This document shows positions 8,481 through 16,779 of a stretch of DNA of 41,022 bases, piece after piece. Within the stretch, counting starts at the first letter, position 1; each line of letters opens with the position of its first letter. The translations under genes and the position numbers were made by a program. Origin of the DNA: Chitinispirillaceae bacterium. GTDB taxonomy: Bacteria > Fibrobacterota > Chitinivibrionia > Chitinivibrionales > Chitinispirillaceae. The stretch lies in contig JAFGHA010000306.1 in NCBI GenBank assembly GCA_016930275.1, positions 1 to 41,022 on the forward strand, written 5' to 3'. The notes beneath the pieces are model-generated. The model was given only the letters and a program-made list of their open reading frames with translations. It was not told the DNA's origin and ran no database searches.

Positions 8481-10447
8481 GCGGATTCGGATTCATTGAA
8501 CCGCTGTTTCTCTGGGGATTACTGTTTCTGGGAGCGGTTCTGCTTATTCATCTGCTCAAACGTCCCCGCACCGTGAAACTGGATTTTTCCACACTCCGTT
8601 TTTTTTCAGCATCGGCGGTAACCGCGAACCGCTCGCGCAGGCTCAGACGGCTACTGCTTCTGCTGGTCCGTTTACTGATCGTGATCGTCATTGTCCTAAT
8701 ATTCGCACGGCCCTATAACCGGAAGGATCCGCTTTTCCCGTTGAATGATCCGTCAATGAAGCTGCTTGTTATGATCGATCAGACGCAGAGTATGGGATAT
8801 GTGGAAAAGGGGGTGCCGATATACCGGCGGGCCATACAGTGTATCGACTCAATGGTAACGCTGCGGGGAGGAAGTACCGGAATTTCTGTATTCAACGTCG
8901 AGGCGGCCGGATTTCTGCCGTATGAGCGGTTCGTACAATCGGAATTTCGACTGCGCTATACCGATGATCTTCCTGCCTTCGCCGATGCCTGTGAACGTGC
9001 GGTTGAGAAGGACGGACATGAAGAGCGTTCGGTCGTCATGGTCTTGAGTGATTTTCAGAAGCCGGCTGCCGAAGCACTGTGTGTGCTCTCCGGATCGAGA
9101 CTGCCACCGGTGGTGGCCGTGCCCCTTACTCCCGAACAGCCATGGAACCTTGCGTTGCAGGGGGCGACTGCAACGGCGGGAACGGCGGCCGGAGTGAAGG
9201 TGAACGTGGCCGCATACGGTGAGCGTGGAGGAGCCGCAAGGGTGCGGGTTGCCGCCGGAACGATCCGATCCTCCTTTCTGCCGTGTACGCTTTCGGCGGG
9301 AGACGATACCGCCTTTTCAGTTCCGTTATCCGGTGCACCTTCGCAGGAGTGGGGTACGGTGGAGTTGCAGTCGGATGATCCATTGTCATTTGATAACAGC
9401 GGCAATTTTTCCGTTGAGCACCGGGGCGGGTATTCAGTACTTGTCATCGGTGACGTGACGGTGAACTTTCCCGTGGCCGCGGCACTTAAAGCCGCCGACA
9501 GCGTTTACTGGTCCGAAGTGACGCGATCGGCGCCGGAGGAAGTTACCTATGAGAAGTGTGTGTCGGCGGATCTGATTATTGTTAACGGATGCAGTGAACC
9601 GGTTCCGGCACTTTCCGCTCTGCGGAGTACCCGCGGTAACGCACGGCAGGCATTCATCGTAACGGCTGGTACCGATACCCTCGTTGATCATGTCTGGAAA
9701 CAGTTTGTTCCGACCTCCGTTGCAGGAGGAAAAACGGTCCACTCGGACGTGCCACTGACCGTGAAACTGCCGGATACCGTATCCGGTCTGTGGCAGGGGT
9801 TTCCGGCATTGTTCTGTCCGGAGGTGAATGTCTATACTTACCATACCGGATTGCAGGGAATCCCAGTACTCAATTTATCAAACGGTATTCCGATGGCCAC
9901 CGGCGGCGAAGATGCGTTCGGACGACAATGGGTGGTATGCGCCACTCCGCTGGGTATCACCGAAGGAAACAATCTCTGTGAGACCGGTTTTTATGTTCCT
10001 TTTATTGACCGTCTGGCCCGGTATGCATGTGCCGGACTTTCGCGGCGCGACGAGTTGTGGTTCGCCGGAAGGAAGATACGGAATCCGTGGTACGGAAGTT
10101 CTTCTCCGGTACAACTGTTCGCGGCTGGAAGTGCGAACCCGCTGATGCGACTGCAGCAGCAACAACAGTTTCTCATCGAAGTTCCCGGAGTTTACAAAGT
10201 CGTTCCTCCCGGTGCCCGTCCTTATTTTAAAACAGTACTTCCCGATACGCTTGAAAGCAGATGTTCCTACAGTATTCCTGAAAGTGGAGACACGACATGT
10301 GGAAAATGGGTGACCGTCTCACCGCAGGAACTACTCTCCTATCTGAAGGAGCATAACCGGACCGTATGGTGGTTGCTGCCATGGGTCGTTCTGGCGGTAC
10401 TGCTGGCTGCCGAGGTGCTGCTCAGGGAACGAGGAGGAGTGGAATGA
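8477..10447 (+). CDS. BatA-like membrane protein with N-terminal double-TM domain and VWA-like region
   Basis: 656 residues. The start of the protein (GFIEPLFLWGLLFLGAVLLIHLLKRPR) is the BatA/aerotolerance N-terminal membrane domain, with a second helix near residues 55-75 (LLLLLVRLLIVIVIVLIFARPY). A VWA-like region follows, but its metal site reads DQTQS instead of DxSxS, so it may be weakened. Beta-rich domains span roughly 220-580, and a final membrane helix lies at about 628-648. The GTG start overlaps the previous gene's TGA (GTGA), a mark of translational coupling. Such proteins occur beside DUF58 genes in Bacteroidetes and Planctomycetes; precise function is not established. Confidence 0.88.
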   Translation: MSGFGFIEPLFLWGLLFLGAVLLIHLLKRPRTVKLDFSTLRFFSASAVTANRSRRLRRLLLLLVRLLIVIVIVLIFARPYNRKDPLFPLNDPSMKLLVMIDQTQSMGYVEKGVPIYRRAIQCIDSMVTLRGGSTGISVFNVEAAGFLPYERFVQSEFRLRYTDDLPAFADACERAVEKDGHEERSVVMVLSDFQKPAAEALCVLSGSRLPPVVAVPLTPEQPWNLALQGATATAGTAAGVKVNVAAYGERGGAARVRVAAGTIRSSFLPCTLSAGDDTAFSVPLSGAPSQEWGTVELQSDDPLSFDNSGNFSVEHRGGYSVLVIGDVTVNFPVAAALKAADSVYWSEVTRSAPEEVTYEKCVSADLIIVNGCSEPVPALSALRSTRGNARQAFIVTAGTDTLVDHVWKQFVPTSVAGGKTVHSDVPLTVKLPDTVSGLWQGFPALFCPEVNVYTYHTGLQGIPVLNLSNGIPMATGGEDAFGRQWVVCATPLGITEGNNLCETGFYVPFIDRLARYACAGLSRRDELWFAGRKIRNPWYGSSSPVQLFAAGSANPLMRLQQQQQFLIEVPGVYKVVPPGARPYFKTVLPDTLESRCSYSIPESGDTTCGKWVTVSPQELLSYLKEHNRTVWWLLPWVVLAVLLAAEVLLRERGGVE

Positions 10448-10453
10448 GAAATG

Positions 10454-10469
10454 AAGGGAGGCGGCCATC
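10454..10469 (+). promoter_or_regulatory. Ribosome binding site followed by a likely AUC start codon
   Basis: AAGGGAGG (10454-10461) is a near-perfect Shine-Dalgarno sequence. Five bases on comes ATC (10467-10469), which opens the frame of the next glycosyltransferase. The ATG codons nearby (10444 and 10451) are in other frames and end within about 20 codons. No ATG, GTG or TTG occurs in the correct frame before GTG 10533, which has no such site. Confidence 0.6.
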
Positions 10470-11621
10470 AATCTTATTTTCCTGAACCAGTCGTATCTGA
10501 TACAACCTGAAATCATCGCTGCCCTGCGCAGAGTGGCAGGTGTTCGCGTCATCGTATTTGATATAACCTCCCATCCCGATGTCGCACAGGCTTCCCGTGC
10601 GGTTGAAATCCTCCGTGAACATGCGTGCCGGCTGCTTGTAACGGTCAACGAGTGGGGGCTCGATACCGAAGGCATCATCCATTTATATTGTGAATCCGCG
10701 GGAGTTTTCCATATCAACTGGTGTGTTGACGACCCGTTTTATGAGGAGATCATGCTGAAAAAAAAATACCTGCCGTCGGGCAGGCGGATCGATTTCGTTT
10801 CAGACCGTGATTATCTCTCCTCAATGCGTAAGCGGGGATATAACGCTCATTTCCTTCCACTCGGTGTGGATCCGCAACTGTTCTGCCCCTCTTCCGCGGA
10901 ACCGCGATACGTGAATGACGGCGCATTTGTCGGGAATTCCTACATCGCACAGATCAGTGAATTCACTCAGGGAGCCGAACCGCTTCTGGAAGGGATGGTT
11001 CCCTTTCTCGCGGATTGTATGCAACGGTATTACCGCGATGCATCGGTCGATATAGCGGGTGAGGTGGAACGGTATCTCGGGACGGCCGGACTGCCGCAGG
11101 GAATATCACGCGAAAAGGCCGTATTCATCGCCAAACATTTCGCCGGTTTTCTTTTCCGGAAACATATCGTGGGAAAATTGCTCTCCGGTATACCGGGGTT
11201 TATCGTCTACGGGGATGACGGGTGGCGGGAGCTTGCCGGTGCGGAGCGCTTGCGGAAAGTCCGGTATGATCGTGCTCTCTGCGAGGCATATGCCACAACA
11301 AAGGTGAATGTTGACATCAACCGGGTAGTTATCCGCAACGGATTCACCCAGAGAATATTCGATACGCTCGCTTCCGGAGCATTTGTCATTACCAGCGCCA
11401 AGCCTGTAGTGGATGAGTTTTTTATCACTACGGGCGCGGATCAGGAGGTCGCCACATTTATCAATGCCGGGGAGCTGGTCGATAAGGTCCGCTATTATCT
11501 TCGTCATGAGGAAGAACGGCTGGCGATTGCCCGCAAGGGCAGGGAAAAAGTGCTCGCCGCTCACACGTATGATCACCGTGTTCAGGAAATATTCAGGGTG
11601 GTTGCGGAACAGTTCGGATAA
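10467..11621 (+). CDS. CgeB-like family 1 glycosyltransferase, apparent non-AUG start
   Basis: 384 residues if ATC 10467 is the start. The frame reads (I)NLIFLNQSYLIQPEIIAALRR before the first standard start (GTG 10533), and this hydrophobic strand plus helix is exactly what opens a GT-B fold; starting at GTG would delete the first beta strand. Later features are typical of CgeB/DUF3880-like glycosyltransferases: INWCVDDPFYE, LPLGVDPQLFCP, then the C-terminal domain with NVDINRVVIRNGFTQRIFDTLASGAFVIT. It likely transfers a sugar to a cell-surface or secreted acceptor. It is 19 bases after the BatA-like gene and may be cotranscribed. The acceptor is unknown. Confidence 0.85.
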   Translation: MNLIFLNQSYLIQPEIIAALRRVAGVRVIVFDITSHPDVAQASRAVEILREHACRLLVTVNEWGLDTEGIIHLYCESAGVFHINWCVDDPFYEEIMLKKKYLPSGRRIDFVSDRDYLSSMRKRGYNAHFLPLGVDPQLFCPSSAEPRYVNDGAFVGNSYIAQISEFTQGAEPLLEGMVPFLADCMQRYYRDASVDIAGEVERYLGTAGLPQGISREKAVFIAKHFAGFLFRKHIVGKLLSGIPGFIVYGDDGWRELAGAERLRKVRYDRALCEAYATTKVNVDINRVVIRNGFTQRIFDTLASGAFVITSAKPVVDEFFITTGADQEVATFINAGELVDKVRYYLRHEEERLAIARKGREKVLAAHTYDHRVQEIFRVVAEQFG

Positions 11622-11643
11622 GCGCTTCCAGGGAATCCATCGG

Positions 11644-12114
11644 TTAAAAAGCAGTAAGGTGATCGATAAGTATTCTGTTCCGGGAATCGAATTTTTCCCG
11701 GTTCTGTCGGATTTCACCAATTCCCGAAAAACGAATGCCGGTCCCGCTTGATCTTTTGTCAATAATGCCCGGTTGGCGCAGTTTGGCGACATACACAAGG
11801 CCCAGGTGCGAATTCCCGAATGCGGTGGCACTGTCGTGGAGTAATCCGGAAAGTCTGAGATCATATTCCGCTTTGATTTCGAACCGTTCATTCACTATCG
11901 CAGCTGCTGTGGTTCTGATACTTTCGTCCAGGTAGCCGAGTACCGGAATGAAATCCGGTATGAGATCGATCGGGCTGACTGCGTAACTTACGGTTACCCC
12001 GATGAATGTTTTTGCAATCAATGGAGTTCTTCCGTCGCTGACCGCCAGAGCGATCGCAGCTGTTTCATCTCTGAGTTTTTTCGCTTTTTCCAGTATTCTG
12101 TTTTTGCAGGTCAT
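11644..12114 (-). CDS. Chimeric protein: DUF1232 (YkvA-like) N-terminus joined to a truncated Nudix-like C-terminus
   Basis: 156 residues. Residues about 28-65 carry the DUF1232 core (TPLIAKTFIGVTVSYAVSPIDLIPDFIPVLGYLDE). From about residue 68 the sequence changes: NERFEI, LSGLLHDSATAFGNSHLGLVYVA, then a tail ending NREKFDSRNRILIDHL. This second half resembles the C-terminal half of a MutT/Nudix-like family (predicted phosphoesterase, COG4112 type), in which a 'GLxxDDSxxVGxVHLGxV' segment follows the Nudix box. The Nudix box itself is absent, so hydrolase activity is unlikely. The simplest reading is a deletion fusing two genes. Family recall is from memory. No clear ribosome site is seen; the gene may be decaying. 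Confidence 0.65.
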   Translation of the reverse strand: MTCKNRILEKAKKLRDETAAIALAVSDGRTPLIAKTFIGVTVSYAVSPIDLIPDFIPVLGYLDESIRTTAAAIVNERFEIKAEYDLRLSGLLHDSATAFGNSHLGLVYVAKLRQPGIIDKRSSGTGIRFSGIGEIRQNREKFDSRNRILIDHLTAF

Positions 12115-12280
12115 GGCAGGGATGATTCATTAATGTAAAGGTACTCTCAGAAAAAGCATGTCAAGGATATGCTATTCGGAGATCCATGAAGAGGTGCGCT
12201 GCAAACCCGGCAAGAACAACGGTAAAAAACGGTACTGCAACCGTCGTGAGAAAAATGACTACACTCTCCGGAACGGGCAT

Positions 12281-13489
12281 TCATGCCTCTTTCTTCCCGA
12301 TCAGAAAATACGTTTCCAGCATTCCTTTCCCTTTTATTTCAATCTCGCCCCTGCTTTCGAATCGGTAGTTCTCTTTGAGCTGTTCATAGACCGTTCCGGT
12401 GGTGTGTATGGTTCCCGCTTCCCCGTGCGATTCCATCCGGGCTGCGGTGTTGACGGTGTCTCCCCAGAGGTCGTAGGAAAATTTTTTCTTTCCGATAATT
12501 CCCGCCACCACCGGGCCCGTGTGCAGACCGATCCGCATCGCAAGTTGTTTTCCGAAGAACGATTCCTTGCTTGCACGATCCATGATCTCAAGCGCACAGT
12601 CGGCAATGGTTGATGACGGATCGGGAACCGGTTCGGGCAATCCGGCGGTAATCATATAGGCGTCACCGATCGTCTTGATTTTTTCGAGTGCATAACGATC
12701 GGCGATTTCATCGAATTTCGAAAAAAGAGCATCGAGGAATTCGACGACTTCACGCGGAGAACGGTGCGCCGTTGCCGGAGTGAATCCGATGACATCTGCG
12801 AACAGAACGCTTACCTCCCGGTACTCTTCGGCGATGTACCCCGGTTCATCATAGAGTTTCTGGATGATCGGTTGCGGGAGAATATTACCTAAAAGAAAAT
12901 CAGATTTCGCTTTCGCCTTCGCGATGCGGTTCTCCGACTGCTCGGCAAAGCGGGCATAATAACGGGCGATGATCGTGATGAACATCAGCGGAACCGATAC
13001 GTTGACAAGGAACAGGGGACGCTCCAGCAGCCCTATGGCATACACCGGCTCCTTCTGCCGGAGCAGAGCCGCACAAACGAAAAATCCGGTCACGGTGATC
13101 ACCATCAGTGTCACTTTAAGTACGGTGTGCCGGTTCGGGAGCAGGAAAACCACGAGCGGGAGGGTATAGAGATGAAAGGCGAATCCGTAGTTCCATCCGA
13201 TGAAATACGTGCACAGGGTGGAATGGATCACGATTTCCGCGATACTTACGAGGTTTGACACCAGTGCAATCCGTATATCGTGCCGTGCAAGAAAAAGCGA
13301 GATGCACCACCACAGGGTGCTCGCGATATTGTAAAACACCATTTCCCTCAGCCTGATGACCGAAAAGAATCCGATAAGTGCAAGATGCAGCAGAACGGTA
13401 ATGGGTATAGTGAACCGTATGGCGCTGTAGTAGCGTCCGTATTCCGGAGGCCAGGTGGAGGGCATTGAAAAAAGAGCTTTTATACGCAT
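12281..13489 (-). CDS. Membrane class III adenylate cyclase
   Basis: 402 residues. About six membrane helices occupy residues 22-175, followed by a short helical linker and the cyclase catalytic domain (about 222-395). Metal-binding Asp residues are in FADVIGFT (Asp232) and KTIGDAY (Asp276). Adenine-specifying residues Lys272 (KIKTIG) and Asp340 (YDLWGD) are present, as are the transition-state residues Asn347 and Arg351 (NTAARMES). This set predicts ATP rather than GTP as substrate and an active homodimer. The membrane part probably senses or anchors; it is not a module I can name. No cAMP receptor or phosphodiesterase is visible nearby. ATG 13489 has a weak ribosome site; ATG 13465 is an alternative. 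Confidence 0.93.
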   Translation of the reverse strand: MRIKALFSMPSTWPPEYGRYYSAIRFTIPITVLLHLALIGFFSVIRLREMVFYNIASTLWWCISLFLARHDIRIALVSNLVSIAEIVIHSTLCTYFIGWNYGFAFHLYTLPLVVFLLPNRHTVLKVTLMVITVTGFFVCAALLRQKEPVYAIGLLERPLFLVNVSVPLMFITIIARYYARFAEQSENRIAKAKAKSDFLLGNILPQPIIQKLYDEPGYIAEEYREVSVLFADVIGFTPATAHRSPREVVEFLDALFSKFDEIADRYALEKIKTIGDAYMITAGLPEPVPDPSSTIADCALEIMDRASKESFFGKQLAMRIGLHTGPVVAGIIGKKKFSYDLWGDTVNTAARMESHGEAGTIHTTGTVYEQLKENYRFESRGEIEIKGKGMLETYFLIGKKEA

Positions 13490-13796
13490 AACTGCCGGTA
13501 CGATTTCCAGAATGGTGCTGATGTGACAACCATAGAAAATATGTTGTGAGATCTATGCCGCGGCTATTTTTCCGGATTCAATTATCATGAGATGCTGGGT
13601 ACGTGAAATCAATTTCCCTCTCCGTAAGCGGAGGAGGGGTACGGGGAGGAAGGGACACCGTGGAGACGGAACAGTTGCAACACAGTAAAGTATCATGTAA
13701 ATCGGTTCGGTAATGGTGGCGGAGTTCTACGGGCAATATAAACTGCAGTCATGATCGCGGGCAAGCTCCGTCGGACGTTCCGTACCCGCACCTGTA
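13490..13796. other. Intergenic region with one repeat, no gene seen
   Basis: Nothing coding is supported. It holds the CCCTCTCC-type palindrome at 13616-13649 and lies upstream of the cyclase and downstream of the macrodomain gene, both on the minus strand. Confidence 0.5.
13616..13649. repeat. Intergenic repeat, CCCTCTCC / GGAGGAGGGG type
   Basis: CCCTCTCCG pairs with CGGAGGAGGG across a small loop (TAAG), followed by GTACGGGGAGG. Repeats of this CCCTCTCC...GGAGAGGG...GGGGTGAGG style are widespread in intergenic DNA of diverse bacteria. Confidence 0.6.
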
Positions 13797-14348
13797 TTAC
13801 TGCAGCTGCAGCAACGACCGGTAAAGCTCCAGATCGGATGCGGAAAAACAGGCGAATACAATCCTGGCGGGATGCTGATGTTTTTTAACAAATGATTTGC
13901 AGGTCGATACGGCAATGCGGGCCGCCGGTTCCGGAGGAAACCCGTAGACACCGGTACTGATACAAGGAAATGCGATTGAGTCGCAGCTATGCTCCCAGGC
14001 GAGCAGCAGGGAATTACTGTAGCACTCGGCAAGCCGTGCCCCTTCGTTACGGGTTCCCCCGTGCCAGACCGGGCCGACCGTGTGGATTATATAATTTGTT
14101 CTGAGCTTGTACGCTCCGGTGATTTTCGCCTTACCGGTGAGGCACCCTCCAAGGGTTCGGCATTCCTCCAGCAATTCGGGACCTGCCGCCCGGTGAATGG
14201 CGCCGTCGACACCGCCGCCACCCAGAAGCGTACTGTTGGCGGCATTGACTATCGCATCAACGGCGAGTGTGGTGATATCGCACTGCAGCGCTTCAAAAGA
14301 AACGGGAGCGGGGGTGTTGTCGGTGGAGGTTCCGGTCATGGTATGCAA
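13797..14348 (-). CDS. Macrodomain protein (YmdB/O-acetyl-ADP-ribose deacetylase type)
   Basis: 183 residues, a single macrodomain. Key motifs are [29 protein letters not shown] (ADP-ribose pocket with the catalytic Asn and Asp region), [24 protein letters not shown] and [14 protein letters not shown], all of the MacroD/YmdB class. These enzymes remove ADP-ribose from Asp/Glu side chains or hydrolyse O-acetyl-ADP-ribose. No ADP-ribosyltransferase (DarT, NADAR or similar) is visible next to it, so there is no sign of a toxin-antitoxin pair. It is divergent from the HDOD gene. Confidence 0.94.
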   Translation of the reverse strand: MHTMTGTSTDNTPAPVSFEALQCDITTLAVDAIVNAANSTLLGGGGVDGAIHRAAGPELLEECRTLGGCLTGKAKITGAYKLRTNYIIHTVGPVWHGGTRNEGARLAECYSNSLLLAWEHSCDSIAFPCISTGVYGFPPEPAARIAVSTCKSFVKKHQHPARIVFACFSASDLELYRSLLQLQ

Positions 14349-14398
14349 CTCCTGGATTGCTTGTCTCAGATAATATATAAAAATATCATCGTGAAGTC

Positions 14399-14425
14399 AG
14401 GGGCGGGTTTGAAAGTAGCCCGTAT
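14399..14425. repeat. Intergenic palindrome, GGGCGGGTTT family (copy 3, decayed)
   Basis: GGGGCGGGTTTGAAA is followed by GTAGCCCG, a partly preserved right arm. It lies between divergent genes, upstream of the promoter at 14485. Confidence 0.5.
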
Positions 14426-14484
14426 GCCGCGATCCCGCTATTCTGATGAGGATCAACTCAGGATCGATGAATCTGCCACCTCTA

Positions 14485-14513
14485 TTGGCAAAACAACACT
14501 TTCAGGGTATAAT
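14485..14513 (+). promoter_or_regulatory. Sigma70 promoter of the HDOD gene
   Basis: TTGGCA (14485-14490) and TATAAT (14508-14513) are separated by 17 bases, five and six of six matches to consensus at optimal spacing. Transcription would start near 14520, about 50 bases before the ATG. Confidence 0.8.
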
Positions 14514-14569
14514 GAATTATTCTACCTCTGACGGCAGTGTGGTAGTATGCAGGTGATCCCAGGAGGAAT

Positions 14570-16411
14570 ATGGCGAAGCGGAAACGAATACCCGGACTTA
14601 TCGGTGCAGACAATACCGGACCGATGCTGCTTCTTTTTTCTCCCCGGGAGCGGATGCGGGAAATACTGACGGTAGGTCTGGTACAATGTAACTATCAGAT
14701 ACTGCAGGCGGGGACATCGTATCTTGCCGGAATCAAGGCGAGTCAGATGCTGCCCACTCTGGTGATCGCCGATCTGTCGGCTGATAATCCGAAGGATGTG
14801 TTACTGGTTGCGCGTATTCATAAATCGGTCAGGACGAAATCCATAGCGATAATACTGATTGTACCGGCGGTTCCGGATCCGTTCGTGACGAAGGTACTTG
14901 CGGAAGTTCGTGAACTGGTTGACAGCGAAGGGCAGGGGGCGATCGCGAAAATCCCTTATCCGTTTGCCTTTGCCGATCTGCTTGCCAAAATAAAATCGGT
15001 AGCTTCGGAAACCGAACATCAGATCGTGAATTCAAATTCGGAAGAGTTCGTGAACCGTGCGGTTGCTGAACGACTGTTCGATCTTTCGGTAAAGAACGAA
15101 AAAAAGCTGCAGGATATCGGATCTGTTCTCAATAAAAACTGGGGCTTTCCCTTCACCGTCATCAAAGCCCTTGATATTCTTGAATCCGACGGCGGGTGTT
15201 GTACCGAACTGGCGAAATGCATCTCCACCGACCCGGCGGTTTCTTCGACGATACTCAAGATTTCCAATACCGTGTTGTTCGCACGGCGGTCCGGGCGGAT
15301 CAATGATGTCCGTGACGCGGTAGTCCGGATGGGATTCAGGGAAACGCGCAGCATACTTGCCTGTCTTTCGCTCATTGACCTTTCTCCGGAAGTGTACCGT
15401 AACCGGGGTTTCGGAAGACGGGAATTCTGGCTGCACTCGCTCGCCGTCGGACTCATCGCCGAAAAGCTTTGTACCGGTTGCAAATTCCCCCGGCCCGAGC
15501 TTGCGTTCATGGCAGGTCTGCTTCACGATCTCGGAAAAATTCCTCTCGACAATAATTTCGAAACGGTGTTTCCGAAACTGCTCGATCATACGATGGATTC
15601 CTTCTCCGCATTTTACGAGTCGGAAGAAACGCTCATGGGATTTACACACGCTCAACTGGGCCATTTCCTTACGACGCAATGGAATTTTCCGTCGGTGATC
15701 AGTATGGCGATTCTCAATCATCATGAAAAGGAACGCATTCTTCATGCTTCTCCCGCGTTCGACAAACTCATTCAGGAGGCGGTGTTCGTCGCGAACCAGC
15801 TGGCAAAGGCGGCTGCGTTCGGCCATAGCTGCGATGAGATAATTGAGGAAATTCCCGCCGAGATGATGCGGGATCTCAAACTTTCGGCCGGTCCGAGTGA
15901 ACGCTTCTTCAATTCGATCCTCAATGAACTCAAGCAACTCTGCAGTTATTTGAACCTGCAGCTTCAGGAACGCCATTTCGTTTCCGATGCATACGACACT
16001 CAGGATTGCGACATTATTCTCGTGTACGATGTACAGAGTATCTACCATCCGATGATTGTCGCACTCAGGAACAATGGATTTTCAGTACGGCAGACCACGA
16101 AGATAGCATCTCCCTCGTCAGGAAAAAAACGGGTGATTATCTCCATTCCTGAACGCGGATTACCTCTGGATATCATGTTCTACGGTGAAGAACAGAAGGC
16201 CGAAGGAAGTGAGGTGCTCAAGATCTTTCTTGTCGATATGGAACAATCCCAGACGATGCGAGAAAATATCTGTGACACCAACCTGCTGTTCATGGACCGG
16301 AAAACCTTTGATGTCCGTCTTCTTATTCATACGCTCGATACCTTTTTCGAGCGTATTATTCTCCCTGATCTTCCCGGTGCAGGAGCTTCGGCTGAGGAGC
16401 GGGGTAAGTAA
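14570..16411 (+). CDS. HDOD/HD signalling protein flanked by two degenerate receiver-like domains
   Basis: 613 residues. Residues about 18-150 look like a response-regulator receiver: Asp68 in LVIADLS stands at the phosphorylation position and Lys127 at the conserved lysine, but the acidic pair that binds magnesium is missing (LLFSPRERMR). Residues about 190-425 are an HDOD domain (FPFTVIKALDIL ... AKCISTDPAVSSTILKISNT ... AVVRMGF) containing an HDLGK motif (His319-Asp320) and NHHE (383-386), so the HD core is partly retained. Residues about 478-613 again look alpha/beta, receiver-like (CDIILVYDVQSIYHPMIVALRNNGFSV), without a clear phosphoacceptor. HDOD proteins act in signalling and regulation. 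AGGAGGAAT just before the ATG is a strong ribosome site. No cognate kinase is nearby. Confidence 0.87.
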   Translation: MAKRKRIPGLIGADNTGPMLLLFSPRERMREILTVGLVQCNYQILQAGTSYLAGIKASQMLPTLVIADLSADNPKDVLLVARIHKSVRTKSIAIILIVPAVPDPFVTKVLAEVRELVDSEGQGAIAKIPYPFAFADLLAKIKSVASETEHQIVNSNSEEFVNRAVAERLFDLSVKNEKKLQDIGSVLNKNWGFPFTVIKALDILESDGGCCTELAKCISTDPAVSSTILKISNTVLFARRSGRINDVRDAVVRMGFRETRSILACLSLIDLSPEVYRNRGFGRREFWLHSLAVGLIAEKLCTGCKFPRPELAFMAGLLHDLGKIPLDNNFETVFPKLLDHTMDSFSAFYESEETLMGFTHAQLGHFLTTQWNFPSVISMAILNHHEKERILHASPAFDKLIQEAVFVANQLAKAAAFGHSCDEIIEEIPAEMMRDLKLSAGPSERFFNSILNELKQLCSYLNLQLQERHFVSDAYDTQDCDIILVYDVQSIYHPMIVALRNNGFSVRQTTKIASPSSGKKRVIISIPERGLPLDIMFYGEEQKAEGSEVLKIFLVDMEQSQTMRENICDTNLLFMDRKTFDVRLLIHTLDTFFERIILPDLPGAGASAEERGK

Positions 16412-16779
16412 CCGGGACGCCCCCACACACAGCATTGCACCGTTTCAGTATCTCCCGAAGAGGGGATTGTCGGATATTTCATTGATTGCAGACAATCCAG
16501 GTCTCATATCTATTCAATAATGGAATCGGGTGAAGCTGGAAATGAACACAGGGTATGGGGGCATGCCGAGCCCGGACCGAAAAGGTTTGGAAGAAATATT
16601 TTATTTTACCGACGTATGTTTCAAAAAAAGTATGAATATTTTCAAAGATTGCTGCAAATTCAGTTCCCCGCTTCTTCCGAATCCGGTTTGATTCCCTCTC
16701 CCTCAATTGTATTTTAAAGCCTGATTCTATTATGAATCGGAAATATCATTGTTGTATTCTCACCTCGGAATGAACCGCA
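16412..16779. other. AT-richer intergenic region, no gene seen
   Basis: No coding sequence is supported on either strand. GATTC-TATTAT-GAATC near 16721-16736 is a small palindrome enclosing a -10-like TATTAT and could be part of the promoter of the downstream lipoprotein gene, with a poor -35. I see no terminator hairpin. Confidence 0.35.

Noticed and set aside
13797-14348. Macrodomain gene as antitoxin of a DarT-type system
   Set aside because: No ADP-ribosyltransferase gene adjoins it and its motifs fit the MacroD/YmdB deacetylase type.
15032-16048. 338-codon open frame antisense to the HDOD gene
   Set aside because: No motif or ribosome site; shadow of a real gene.
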